Source: Oceanobacillus limi
GTDB lineage: Bacteria > Bacillota > Bacilli > Bacillales > Amphibacillaceae
Direction: 5' to 3'
DNA length: 64,000 nucleotides
Assembly (NCBI RefSeq): GCF_900111445.1
Contig: NZ_FOHE01000003.1
Location: 125,729 to 189,728, forward strand
The translations under genes and the position numbers were made by a program. Positions 53,293 through 61,254 of the stretch are shown here, in pieces. The first letter of the stretch is position 1, and each line of letters starts with the position of its first letter. The notes under the pieces were generated by a model that saw only the letters and a program-made list of their open reading frames with translations, was not told the origin of the DNA and did no database searches.

Positions 53293-54540
53293 ATGGTTAA
53301 AAAAATCAATGTTAATTTTCTTGTGTTGTTCTTATTATTATTGATTGTAGCATGTTCTACAGAAGATAATTCAACAACAGAAGAAAATGATGAATCCAAT
53401 GGTCAAGCAGAAGAACAGTCAGAAGGTGGCGAAGAGGGGGAAGAAGATACCGTAGAACCTAAGATGCTATTTACATATGACCTATTTGAGGATAGTAGAT
53501 TTGAGTTTAGAAGTATAAATAGCTCAAGTGATGGTAAAACAGTAACTTTTTCTACGCTAGAAGAAGGTGGAGAAAAAAAGGAAAATGAACGGTTTGTCAT
53601 TTATGGCGATAAAGAAGCGGTAAATTTAAAGGACATTTCTACCGGGGATCCAGACGATTTAGTGGATCGTATGTGTACACGGATGCACCTGTCTCCTAAT
53701 GGGAAATTTGTAACGTTTAGTTGTGCGTTGGATGAGAAGTGGTTTGTCGTTTATGATTTAGAAGAGGAAAAAATTGTTCACCATGCAGAAGAACTGGAAG
53801 ATCCAAGGATAGATATTATTGGAATAACTGATAATATGGAGGCACTTGTAGCTAATACGGATGGCAACTTCTTTGGTATATACAATTTGGAAACCGGGCA
53901 AAGGAAGGAATTTGATTTATTTGATTTCCCTAATTTGGAAGATGAGCCATATCTTAGCTTTAGTTGGATTGCTCCAGCAGATAACGGGAATAAGTTTTTT
54001 ATGCACAATTCATTTCGTTTGTATGTTCTAGATACACAAACAGAAGAAATACAAAAAATTGCTGATGTAACACCATATGAAGAGCGGTTTAAGGATGAAA
54101 CGGAAGGAATAATATTGAGTAATATGAAGGTTTCACCGAATGGGAATTATGTATTTTACCGCTTAGATGATGAAACGTCTAAAGAAGAGATTTACCAAAG
54201 TCATAATTTTGTAAAACTAGAAGGTGGAGAGAAGAATAGCTACCACTTTCCTAATCATGTTGCATTAGGTACGATAGATAATAATGGGAACATGGTATTA
54301 GCGGAAGAGAAAGAGATATATGCATACCAATTTGATCAGGATAAATTTTTTCACATTCACCACTCCGAAACGAGCGTATACTTAGACGAATTAACACTTT
54401 CCGCTGATGGTTCACACCTGTTTTATACTGATAGAATAGATCTTTCCGAGGAACAAGAAGCATATTCGTTGTTTCAGTTGCCGCTTTCAGATTTAGGAGG
54501 ATATGAAGAAGTTGAGTTTAATGGAACAAAAGAGGAATAG
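53293..54540 (+). CDS. Lipoprotein with WD40-like beta-propeller
   Basis: A 415-residue lipoprotein. The signal peptide ends in LIVAC (Cys about 21), followed by a Glu/Ser/Thr-rich linker. Repeats such as SPNGKFVTFSCA, SPNGNYVFYRL and SADGSHLFYTD mark TolB/WD40-type blades. It is distantly similar in layout to the lipoprotein at 51872. AAGGAGAG precedes the ATG, and a palindromic operator lies upstream, so it is separately regulated. The function is unknown. Confidence 0.75.
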   Translation: MVKKINVNFLVLFLLLLIVACSTEDNSTTEENDESNGQAEEQSEGGEEGEEDTVEPKMLFTYDLFEDSRFEFRSINSSSDGKTVTFSTLEEGGEKKENERFVIYGDKEAVNLKDISTGDPDDLVDRMCTRMHLSPNGKFVTFSCALDEKWFVVYDLEEEKIVHHAEELEDPRIDIIGITDNMEALVANTDGNFFGIYNLETGQRKEFDLFDFPNLEDEPYLSFSWIAPADNGNKFFMHNSFRLYVLDTQTEEIQKIADVTPYEERFKDETEGIILSNMKVSPNGNYVFYRLDDETSKEEIYQSHNFVKLEGGEKNSYHFPNHVALGTIDNNGNMVLAEEKEIYAYQFDQDKFFHIHHSETSVYLDELTLSADGSHLFYTDRIDLSEEQEAYSLFQLPLSDLGGYEEVEFNGTKEE

Positions 54541-54574
54541 GTAAGCTTAATTGTTGTATTGTTATTTGTCATAC

Positions 54575-54610
54575 AAAAACCGCACCCAGCATTTGAAGGT
54601 GCGGTTTTTT
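54575..54610. terminator. Bidirectional terminator between lipoprotein and betaine-binding genes
   Basis: AAAAACCGCACC / GGTGCGGTTTTTT with an 11-base loop; T-runs on both strands serve the two convergent units. Confidence 0.85.
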
Positions 54611-54673
54611 GAGTGTGGGTTTATTTTGGATACATCCACGTTCAATTATATTGTGCTTGGGACGTTTGTTTAA

Positions 54674-55582
54674 TTACTGGATCCACTCATCAACTAGATC
54701 CTGATTATCTTCAACCCATTTTTCAGCGCCATCAATAGCCTCTTTGCCTTCATCTTCTGCTTCTTTTACATAGCTCATTAAATCACCAATGGCTTCATCG
54801 CCCATTTTCCAGTTTTTCACCCATTCGCTTACTTCTGGATAGTCATCACTAAACCCAAGGCGTGTTGCGTGGTGAATTTTTTCAACTTCACCAAACATTT
54901 TCTGTGGATCTTCTAAGTATTTTAGATCCATGGAAGAAAAGACGCGGTGAGGATTCCACAATGGAACAATAATTGGCTCCTCTTTATCAATGGCTTTTTC
55001 TAATTCCTCAAGCATTGCTGGCTCAGAACTTGGAAGTAGTTCGTAATCTAGATCGTACTCCTCGATCACATCTTGCACGACTAGCATCGTACCAGCACCT
55101 GGGTCAAAGCCAGTAATTTGCCCATCTAATTCTTCTTTATGGTCATTTAAGTCTTCAATAGAGTTGATTTCTTCCATAAAACTAGGAACAACTAACCCAA
55201 CTTTTGCATTGTCATACCATGTTTCTTCGGAAAAATTAATTTTATCTTCATACTGTTGTACATATTCGGCATCCTGAACAGGTAGCCAAATTTCCACATT
55301 AATGTCGAGTTCGTCATTTGCTAATGCTTCCATTTGTGTTCCCATCTCAAGTAAATGGAATTCTACATCGTAACCTTGTTCTTCTAAGATTACTTTCCAC
55401 ATATTGGTCACAGCTATATTTTCCGCCCAACTGATTTGTCCCATATCAATGGTTGGTTTGTCTGAACCTTCATTGCTTTCATTACTGTCACTTGAGGTAT
55501 CTTCTGTATCTCCACATGCACTTAAAACCAGTGCCGAAATAATTGCTAATAATAAGACTTTAATCCCTTTATGATTAAACAT
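54674..55582 (-). CDS. Glycine betaine/choline-type substrate-binding lipoprotein, OpuAC family
   Basis: A 302-residue lipoprotein with lipobox LSAC (Cys about 23). The OpuAC fold shows SWAENIAVTNMWK, EIWLPVQD and PLWNPHRVF, with the tryptophans that form the cage for quaternary ammonium compounds. No permease or ATPase gene lies nearby, so it must share a transporter encoded elsewhere. It is 28 bp downstream of gbsR and probably co-transcribed, which suggests choline or betaine as ligand. Confidence 0.87.
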   Translation of the reverse strand: MFNHKGIKVLLLAIISALVLSACGDTEDTSSDSNESNEGSDKPTIDMGQISWAENIAVTNMWKVILEEQGYDVEFHLLEMGTQMEALANDELDINVEIWLPVQDAEYVQQYEDKINFSEETWYDNAKVGLVVPSFMEEINSIEDLNDHKEELDGQITGFDPGAGTMLVVQDVIEEYDLDYELLPSSEPAMLEELEKAIDKEEPIIVPLWNPHRVFSSMDLKYLEDPQKMFGEVEKIHHATRLGFSDDYPEVSEWVKNWKMGDEAIGDLMSYVKEAEDEGKEAIDGAEKWVEDNQDLVDEWIQ

Positions 55583-55610
55583 ATTGTATGCATCTCTCCC
55601 TAACGGTTGT

Positions 55611-56165
55611 TTATTTTTCTGTATCCTTTGGTAAGAATTTATAAATTTCTTCGGTACGAATACTATCCACTAATTTTTCTACCCAGCGATAATATACTTT
55701 GGATTGATTAATTAATTCGTAATGACTTTTTGCTTCATCTCGAAGCTCTGTTGAAATGGATTCATCTTCAAAAATTTCTCGTAGCATTTTTTCTGCCTCG
55801 TGGATAGCCTCCATATTCATTTTTACCTCTCGCTCCCACATTTGACAGAAATAAGACATAAATGAATGAAAAAAATCCTTTTCAGCGGTGTACGTATGCT
55901 TCCTTGTTCCGCGCTGGAATTTTTTCTTTACCATTTCAATTTGTTGGAGTGTGCGGACGTTTGTACTCATACTTGGTTTACTCATTCCAAGCTCTTCCCG
56001 CATTTCATCTAAATTCATTTGGTCTTTAAAATACATCGTGCCATATATTTTACCGGCTGCAGGTGTTACGCCGTATAAATCCATTGTTTCTGAAATGGCT
56101 AAAATAACTTGATCTTTTGCTTCCTCAAGCTTCTCCCTTGCCCTCTCATCGTGTTGGTTTTCCAA
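55611..56165 (-). CDS. gbsR: GbsR, MarR-like repressor of betaine synthesis
   Basis: A 184-residue GbsR/MarR-type protein. The winged helix lies near residues 30-95 (AGKIYGTMYFKDQMNLDEM, ELGMSKPSMSTNVRTLQQ), followed by a long helical C-terminus. In B. subtilis GbsR senses choline and represses gbsAB and opuB. TTG 56165 is chosen because GGAGGG lies seven bases before it; ATG 56195 would place that site inside the gene. An 18-nt site shared with the gbsA leader lies at 56200-56217. Confidence 0.88.
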   Translation of the reverse strand: MENQHDERAREKLEEAKDQVILAISETMDLYGVTPAAGKIYGTMYFKDQMNLDEMREELGMSKPSMSTNVRTLQQIEMVKKKFQRGTRKHTYTAEKDFFHSFMSYFCQMWEREVKMNMEAIHEAEKMLREIFEDESISTELRDEAKSHYELINQSKVYYRWVEKLVDSIRTEEIYKFLPKDTEK

Positions 56166-56199
56166 TAGAATACCCTCCATCAACAAACTGTTCATTTAA

Positions 56200-56217
56200 T
56201 TAAATTTTTTCTTAACA
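56200..56217 (+). promoter_or_regulatory. Putative GbsR operator, copy 1 (gbsR side)
   Basis: TTAAATTTTTTCTTAACA, identical to 56403-56420. It lies 35 bases before the gbsR start, fitting autoregulation. Confidence 0.68.
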
Positions 56218-56356
56218 TATTTAATACTAAAGGATAAAAAAATAATGTCAAATTAAAAAGAATCATGAAGGGGTTTACAATATTGTTTTAATAGGAAGGA
56301 GAAGTATTTAGAATAGGAGGTCTTTTCTTCAATAACATAGAGTTCACCTTTTTCCT

Positions 56357-56385
56357 TTGACAAACCGTTAAATAATCTATATTAT
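56357..56385 (+). promoter_or_regulatory. Sigma-A promoter of gbsA
   Basis: TTGACA (56357-56362), 17 bases, TATTAT (56380-56385). Confidence 0.8.
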
Positions 56386-56402
56386 TAAATTCGTTCAGAA
56401 CG

Positions 56403-56420
56403 TTAAATTTTTTCTTAACA
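56403..56420 (+). promoter_or_regulatory. Putative GbsR operator, copy 2 (gbsA side)
   Basis: Exact second copy of the 18-nt site, starting 17 bases after the -10 box, so a bound repressor would block elongation rather than promoter access. Confidence 0.7.
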
Positions 56421-56445
56421 AACTATAAGCCGAGGAGGGATTATT

Positions 56446-57915
56446 TTGGATACAAAAAAACAATTCATTAATGGTGAATGGGTGCTTGCCCTCTCCGAAC
56501 AAACAAGAGAAATCATTAACCCATTTAACCAAGAAGTCGTTGCAATAGCTGCAGAAGGTAATGAAGAAGATGCTAAATTAGCAATTAAAGCGGCAAGAGA
56601 TGCATTTGACCGAGGAGAATGGTCTCAGACCTCTGCAACAGAGCGTGGAAGAATTGTTCATAAAATAGCTGATTTAATCGAAAGAGATAAAGAAGAACTG
56701 GCGGAAATAGAGTCCCTTGATACTGGTAAAACAGTAGAAGAAAGTAGAGGGGATATGGATGATATTGCAGGTGTCTTCCGCTATTACGCTGAGATTGCGG
56801 ATAAAGATGGTGGAGAAATTATAGATTCTCCGATTCCTAATTCCATTAGTAAAGTCGTGAAAGAGCCTGTCGGTGTTTGTGGGCAAATTACACCATGGAA
56901 TTACCCGTTGTTACAAGCTTCTTGGAAGTTAGCTCCGGCATTAGTTACAGGGAACACGTTGGTAATGAAGCCTAGTGAAATTACGCCACTAACGACGGTG
57001 AAGGTATTTGAATTAATGGAAGAAGCGGGTGTGCCAAACGGTGTTGCCAACTTAGTGCTTGGAGCCGGTAATTCCGTAGGGCAAGAGCTATCAACCAATA
57101 CAGATGTAGACCTTATTTCGTTTACCGGTGGAATTCAAACGGGTAAGAGAATCATGCAAGCTGCTAGTGTTAATGTGAAAAAACTAGCACTTGAACTCGG
57201 CGGTAAAAATCCGAATGTTGTATTTGCTGATGCAGATTTTGATACTGCAGTGGACCAAGCGTTGAATGCAGTGTTTTTCCATGCAGGGCAAATTTGTTCG
57301 GCTGGAACGCGTTTAATTGTCGAGGAATCCATCCATGATGAATTTGTTGATGCGTTAGTGAAACGTGTGGAAAACATTCGATTAGGAAGTGGCTTTGACG
57401 AGAAAACACAAATGGGGCCGTTAATTTCTGAGGAGCATTTAAATAAAGTTGTTCAATATGTTGAGGATGGGAAAAAAGAAGGCGTAACCGTTGCGACTGG
57501 TGGTCGTCGTCCAGAATCACCTGAGCTACAGGATGGTTTCTTCTATTTACCTACTGTCTTAACGAATTGCACAACAGATATGGATGTCGTCCAGAATGAA
57601 GGATTTGGTCCTGTTATTACAGTTGAGAAATTTACATCCGAAGAAGAAGCTATGAAACTAGCGAATGATTCGATTTATGGTTTAGCAGGTGGCGTGTGGA
57701 CAAAAGATATTGCCAAAGCGGAGCGCTGTGTTGCAAAAATGCGCATGGGTACCGTTTGGATTAATGAATTCAATGTATACTTCCCACATGCACCATGGGG
57801 CGGATTCAAACAATCCGGTATTGGCCGCGAACTAGGAAAATCCGGACTAGAAGAATACCAAGAAACAAAACATATCCTCCACAACCTAGACCCACAAGCC
57901 CTAAACTGGTTCTAA
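56446..57915 (+). CDS. gbsA: Betaine-aldehyde dehydrogenase
   Basis: A 489-residue aldehyde dehydrogenase. The catalytic Glu lies in LALELGGKNP and the catalytic Cys in HAGQICSAGTRL. PWNYPLLQASWKLAPAL and the C-terminal FNVYFPHAPWGGFKQSGIGRE fit the BADH group. It oxidises betaine aldehyde to glycine betaine with NAD. The start is TTG 56446 with GAGGAGGG before it. The usual partner gbsB (choline dehydrogenase) does not follow; the next gene is speD, convergent. Regulated by GbsR as inferred from the shared operator. Confidence 0.93.
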   Translation: MDTKKQFINGEWVLALSEQTREIINPFNQEVVAIAAEGNEEDAKLAIKAARDAFDRGEWSQTSATERGRIVHKIADLIERDKEELAEIESLDTGKTVEESRGDMDDIAGVFRYYAEIADKDGGEIIDSPIPNSISKVVKEPVGVCGQITPWNYPLLQASWKLAPALVTGNTLVMKPSEITPLTTVKVFELMEEAGVPNGVANLVLGAGNSVGQELSTNTDVDLISFTGGIQTGKRIMQAASVNVKKLALELGGKNPNVVFADADFDTAVDQALNAVFFHAGQICSAGTRLIVEESIHDEFVDALVKRVENIRLGSGFDEKTQMGPLISEEHLNKVVQYVEDGKKEGVTVATGGRRPESPELQDGFFYLPTVLTNCTTDMDVVQNEGFGPVITVEKFTSEEEAMKLANDSIYGLAGGVWTKDIAKAERCVAKMRMGTVWINEFNVYFPHAPWGGFKQSGIGRELGKSGLEEYQETKHILHNLDPQALNWF

Positions 57916-57923
57916 AGACCTAA

Positions 57924-57951
57924 GGTGCCAGGCACTTAGGTGCCTGGCACC
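57924..57951 (+). repeat. Palindromic repeat, family B, doublet
   Basis: GGTGCCAGGCACT and GGTGCCTGGCACC separated by two bases, nine bases after the gbsA stop. Confidence 0.82.
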
Positions 57952-58008
57952 AAATAAAAAGACCAGATTTTGACTCCGATATTGGAGCAGAATCTGGTCT
58001 TTTTATTT
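57952..58008. terminator. Bidirectional terminator between gbsA and speD
   Basis: AAATAAAAAGACCAGATT pairs with AATCTGGTCTTTTTATTT (57991-58008), with an inner CTCC/GGAG stem. T-runs serve both strands. Confidence 0.9.
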
Positions 58009-58047
58009 GGTGCGATCATTATATGCGATCAAGGTTAGTCTATCATT

Positions 58048-58428
58048 CTATTTTATTTGTTCAATTGGCTTTGGTTTCACAGGTCCCATTCCACGAGGGA
58101 TTTCTCTTTTTTCGCTTGTTTTTGATTCCAAAGACGCTGCGATATACTCAACAGCAATGTTTGGATCCACTTTACTCCCGCAAGTATATACATCAATACT
58201 TGCATAGCCGTGCTCGGGAAAGCTATGAACGGTTAAATGGGATTCGGAAATAATAACGACTCCACTGATCCCGTGTGGAGCGAATGGGTGGAACACGACC
58301 TCTCGCACCTCTGCACCGGCCTTCAATGCAGCCTCCACAAATAGCTGCTTCATTTTTTCCATATCATTTAAAATATCGACATTACAATCCCATAATTCAG
58401 CTATGATTTGTCTCCCCAAAATTTCCAT
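58048..58428 (-). CDS. speD: S-adenosylmethionine decarboxylase proenzyme
   Basis: A 126-residue class 1B AdoMet decarboxylase. It has the self-cleavage motif SESHLTVHS with pyruvoyl-forming Ser63, plus His68 and Cys83 at the positions known for the T. maritima enzyme. It makes decarboxylated AdoMet, the aminopropyl donor for spermidine. AAGGGG precedes the ATG. The gene stands back-to-back with the PspA operon, whose last gene is an aminopropyltransferase-like protein. Confidence 0.93.
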   Translation of the reverse strand: MEILGRQIIAELWDCNVDILNDMEKMKQLFVEAALKAGAEVREVVFHPFAPHGISGVVIISESHLTVHSFPEHGYASIDVYTCGSKVDPNIAVEYIAASLESKTSEKREIPRGMGPVKPKPIEQIK

Positions 58429-58635
58429 TTACGAAACCCCTTGAAATAAATATCATCCTGTTTAAATATAGTATATAGAGGAGTATAAACCGTTTTATAG
58501 GTTTTTGCAATCTTCCTGGACAGAGGGAAAGGTGCTTCTTCTAACCCTAAAACCGCTCGGAGTAGGACTTGATTACAATCGCAAGTAGTCTAATTTGCGG
58601 ATTGCTGTAGAGACGGTGAGCCGATCCTCGGTGTC
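58429..58635. other. Upstream region of speD
   Basis: About 200 bases that should hold the speD promoter on the minus strand; no clear box or other element was identified. Confidence 0.35.
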
Positions 58636-58737
58636 AAGCTTGAAATGACTGGGACGATGAACCTGTCCCTCTGTCCCACGGGTCCGGTGATACCTGGGAC
58701 AACAAACCTGTCCCCCTGTCCCACCCTTGTCCCGCTG
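58636..58737 (+). repeat. Palindromic repeat, family C, doublet
   Basis: TGGGACGATGAACCTGTCCC with TCTGTCCCA, then GGGACAACAAACCTGTCCCC with CTGTCCCA. The second unit is identical over about 30 bases to 48008-48038. Confidence 0.8.
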
Positions 58738-58749
58738 GGGAAAAATTTT

Positions 58750-58776
58750 TGAAACCTTTTATTTTTGTATTACGTA
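58750..58776 (+). promoter_or_regulatory. Sigma-W-type promoter of the PspA operon
   Basis: TGAAAC (58750-58755) followed by a T-rich 17-base spacer and CGTA (58773-58776). TGAAAC with a T-rich block and CGTA is the ECF sigma-W pattern in Bacillus, and pspA of B. subtilis belongs to the sigma-W regulon. It is 43 bases before the first gene. Confidence 0.75.
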
Positions 58777-58818
58777 CTAGGTAATGTAGATCATATTTCA
58801 GATTTGTGAGGTGAGATT

Positions 58819-59331
58819 GTGGGGTTGTTTTCTAAGATCTTTTCTAAAAATAAACAGAGTGAACCAGCACCGAAGGAACGTACGGTTTTATCGATTAAGG
58901 TCGGGGATATTGTAACGTACGATTTAGTTGATTATGAAGTGGTGGGAAAAATCACCTATCGTGATGGAAATTTTGAATGGTATGGCTACCAGTTGTTAGA
59001 AGGAAATGATACAATTTGGTTATCAGCTGAAATGGATGATGAGTTAGAGCTTGGTATGTATAAAAAAGTTCAGCTACCCGTATCGAAGCCATTTCCAAAA
59101 GAACTTACCTATGAGAATAAAACCTATTACTTTAATGAGTCTGGTACAGCCAGGGTGATAGGGGAGGGAAGAAGCGCGAATTTACAAGGTTCTCAAGTAG
59201 AATATGCCGATTATGCAGATGCAGATGAGGCCAATTTTATCAGCTTGGAAGCATGGGGAACTGAAGTGGAGGCTAGTGTTGGATATCCTATCGAAGCCTA
59301 TGAGCTAAAAATTATGGCAGGGTCAAGGTAA
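58819..59331 (+). CDS. DUF4178 protein, first gene of the PspA operon
   Basis: A 170-residue cytosolic protein with a short Lys-rich N-terminus and a beta-rich domain (IKVGDIVTYDLVDYEVVGKI, FEWYGYQLLEG, ISLEAWGTEVEASVGYPI), which fits DUF4178. The family function is unknown; its members are often encoded beside PspA, DUF350 and spermidine-synthase-like genes. GTG 58819 has GAGGTGAG. It is driven by the sigma-W-type promoter and lies 87 bp before pspA. Confidence 0.82.
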   Translation: MGLFSKIFSKNKQSEPAPKERTVLSIKVGDIVTYDLVDYEVVGKITYRDGNFEWYGYQLLEGNDTIWLSAEMDDELELGMYKKVQLPVSKPFPKELTYENKTYYFNESGTARVIGEGRSANLQGSQVEYADYADADEANFISLEAWGTEVEASVGYPIEAYELKIMAGSR

Positions 59332-59418
59332 TTTAACCGTAGCAAGAACCCCGCTGTGAAAAATAAAAAGCATGTAAGTAAAAAAGAATAATAAAATGGA
59401 TATAGGAGGAAGTAAATT

Positions 59419-60090
59419 ATGTTTAAATTTTTTAAGAGAGTATCAACGGTAGTAAGCTCTGAGTTAAATTCGATGTTAGACAAAGCGGAAGATCCAGTAA
59501 AAATGCTAGATCAGTATATGCGTGATATGGCTGAAGACATTCGTGAGGTAGAGGCAGCTGTTGCCAAACAAATAGCAAATGAAAAAATGCTAAAACGCAA
59601 AGCAGATGATGCCAATGCTATGGTAGAAAAAAGACAAAAGCAGGCAGAGCAGGCGATTGAAGCTGGAAATGATGATTTAGCTCGCCGTGCCTTACAGGAT
59701 AAGAAAGAACACGAAGGAACTGCAACAACGTTGAACGAGTCATGGGAGCGAGCGAAAAATGATTCGGAACAGTTAAGAACAAAGCTAGACGAAATGAAAA
59801 AAGAATATCAAGAAATGAAATTGAAGAAGGATTCACTAAAAGCACGTGCTGAATCCGCAAAAACAAGAACGAAAATTAATCGCACGATGTCATCCATTGG
59901 AAATGACGAGTCGAAGCAAGGCTTTAGCCGTATGGAGGAAAAAGTTCTGCAGTTTGAAGCAGAAGCTGAAACCAGTGACGATATGTCACAGCAAAGTCGC
60001 ACATTAGATGATGAATTTGAAGAATTAAGCAAAAACGATGGTGTTGATGATGAATTAGCAGCACTGAAGGAAAAAATGAATAAACAGTAA
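59419..60090 (+). CDS. pspA: PspA/IM30 (ESCRT-III-like) membrane-stress protein
   Basis: A 223-residue coiled-coil protein. The amphipathic N-terminal helix MFKFFKRVSTVVSSELNSML is followed by the PspA start EDPVKMLDQYMRDM and long heptad-rich helices to about residue 190. PspA proteins polymerise on damaged membranes and seal proton leaks. In B. subtilis it is induced by sigma-W, in line with the promoter at 58750. AGGAGG precedes the ATG. It is the second of five genes. Confidence 0.93.
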   Translation: MFKFFKRVSTVVSSELNSMLDKAEDPVKMLDQYMRDMAEDIREVEAAVAKQIANEKMLKRKADDANAMVEKRQKQAEQAIEAGNDDLARRALQDKKEHEGTATTLNESWERAKNDSEQLRTKLDEMKKEYQEMKLKKDSLKARAESAKTRTKINRTMSSIGNDESKQGFSRMEEKVLQFEAEAETSDDMSQQSRTLDDEFEELSKNDGVDDELAALKEKMNKQ

Positions 60091-60150
60091 GTTGGCAGCG
60101 AAGGAGTAGTTCCGATGAGCTGCTCCTTCTGTTGTTGGAGGGGGATTGAC

Positions 60151-60771
60151 TTGTGTAAAAAATCGATGTTACTAATAGGGCTATTATTACTGCTAATTCT
60201 TTTAGGTGCATGTTCTTCTAGGGGGATGCAAGATGGCGGGTCTATCAGATCTGAGGATATTCCAGAGGAGCCACCAAAGAGTGAAATTACAGAAACAATC
60301 AACCACTCTTCAAATTATGAGGTTGATGATGTGATTGAAGCTAATTTTCCCAGAATGGTTACGGTAGAGGGAGATTCTAGTAATGCAGAAGTTTATGCTA
60401 CCAAGCAATTCAAGCTTTCTGAGCTTAGTTCTGTCATAACTACTGCCATCAAACCAGAGGAAATTAGTGACGTAAAGGATAACCAGCAAATTTTAATCTA
60501 TCCAGAGCATTTTGTAACTTTACGTGAAAGTGACGAAGACCAGGATGTAGTAATGATTGAAGTTGCAAGTGATGAATTTGTTCGACGAAATTATTCTCCT
60601 AACTTTTTAAGTACATACTTTTCACTTCGACTTCTAGAAAATATGTTAGGTGTAGATAACTGGGGTAGCCGACAATCACGAGGAAGTTACACAGGCATGG
60701 GAGGATTAGGAGACTCTTCAAGCCGTGGGAACACGACATTTCGAGGTGGAGGCCCTGGAACAGGCAAATAA
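60151..60771 (+). CDS. DUF4247 lipoprotein
   Basis: A 206-residue lipoprotein. The signal peptide ends in LLGAC (Cys about 22), followed by an extracellular domain of about 140 residues with VIEANFPRMVTVEG and a Gly/Ser/Arg-rich tail (GMGGLGDSSSRGNTTFRGGG). The pattern fits DUF4247. TTG 60151 is taken as the start because GGAGGGGG lies before it; the frame opens 12 codons earlier with a Cys-rich leader that looks non-coding. It lies in the PspA operon and may sense or bind at the outer face. Confidence 0.75.
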   Translation: MCKKSMLLIGLLLLLILLGACSSRGMQDGGSIRSEDIPEEPPKSEITETINHSSNYEVDDVIEANFPRMVTVEGDSSNAEVYATKQFKLSELSSVITTAIKPEEISDVKDNQQILIYPEHFVTLRESDEDQDVVMIEVASDEFVRRNYSPNFLSTYFSLRLLENMLGVDNWGSRQSRGSYTGMGGLGDSSSRGNTTFRGGGPGTGK

Positions 60772-60786
60772 AGGGAAGGTGTTAAA

Positions 60787-61182
60787 ATGGAACCATTTAT
60801 TTCAACATTTGTGTATTTTGTAATAGCTGTAGTGATTGTTTTAATTGGATTAATCATTTTTGAAAATTTAACGCGAAAATATAAGGATATGGAAGAGGTT
60901 AAAAATGGAAATACAGCCATCGCCTTATCCATCGTTGGAAAGATAATTGGAATTTGTGTAATTTTATCCTTTGCAATCTATAACAGTGCGGTGATTTATG
61001 AAACGATTATTTGGGGAGCATATGGTGTCGTTTTACAAATGATTGCTTATTGGCTATTTGACTTATTCACAAGAAATTTTTCCGTAGAAGAGCAATTATT
61101 GAAAAATAATGTTGCAGTAGGAATAATATCAATGGGTGTATCGATTGGATTAGGATTTGTAATTGGTGCATCAATTACGTAA
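60787..61182 (+). CDS. DUF350 membrane protein
   Basis: A 131-residue protein with four membrane segments and the DUF350 pattern: two similar halves with ENLTRKYKDMEEVKNGNTAIA and FTRNFSVEEQLLKNNVAVGII. The role is unknown; DUF350 genes recur beside PspA and polyamine-enzyme-like genes (for example yjfL beside yjfJ in E. coli). It follows DUF4247 by 15 bp. AAGGGAAGG precedes the ATG. Confidence 0.87.
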   Translation: MEPFISTFVYFVIAVVIVLIGLIIFENLTRKYKDMEEVKNGNTAIALSIVGKIIGICVILSFAIYNSAVIYETIIWGAYGVVLQMIAYWLFDLFTRNFSVEEQLLKNNVAVGIISMGVSIGLGFVIGASIT

Positions 61183-61186
61183 AAAA

Positions 61187-61207
61187 GACTACGGCCAGGC
61201 ATTTGCT
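61187..61207 (+). terminator. Stem-loop between DUF350 and aminopropyltransferase genes
   Basis: ACGGCCA / TGGCCGT stem near 61191-61214 followed by CTGTTATT. The T-run is weak, so partial read-through into the next gene is likely. Confidence 0.5.
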
Positions 61208-61254
61208 TGGCCGTCTGTTATTCTCGCAAGGTTTGATGGTGGAGTGGATGAAAG

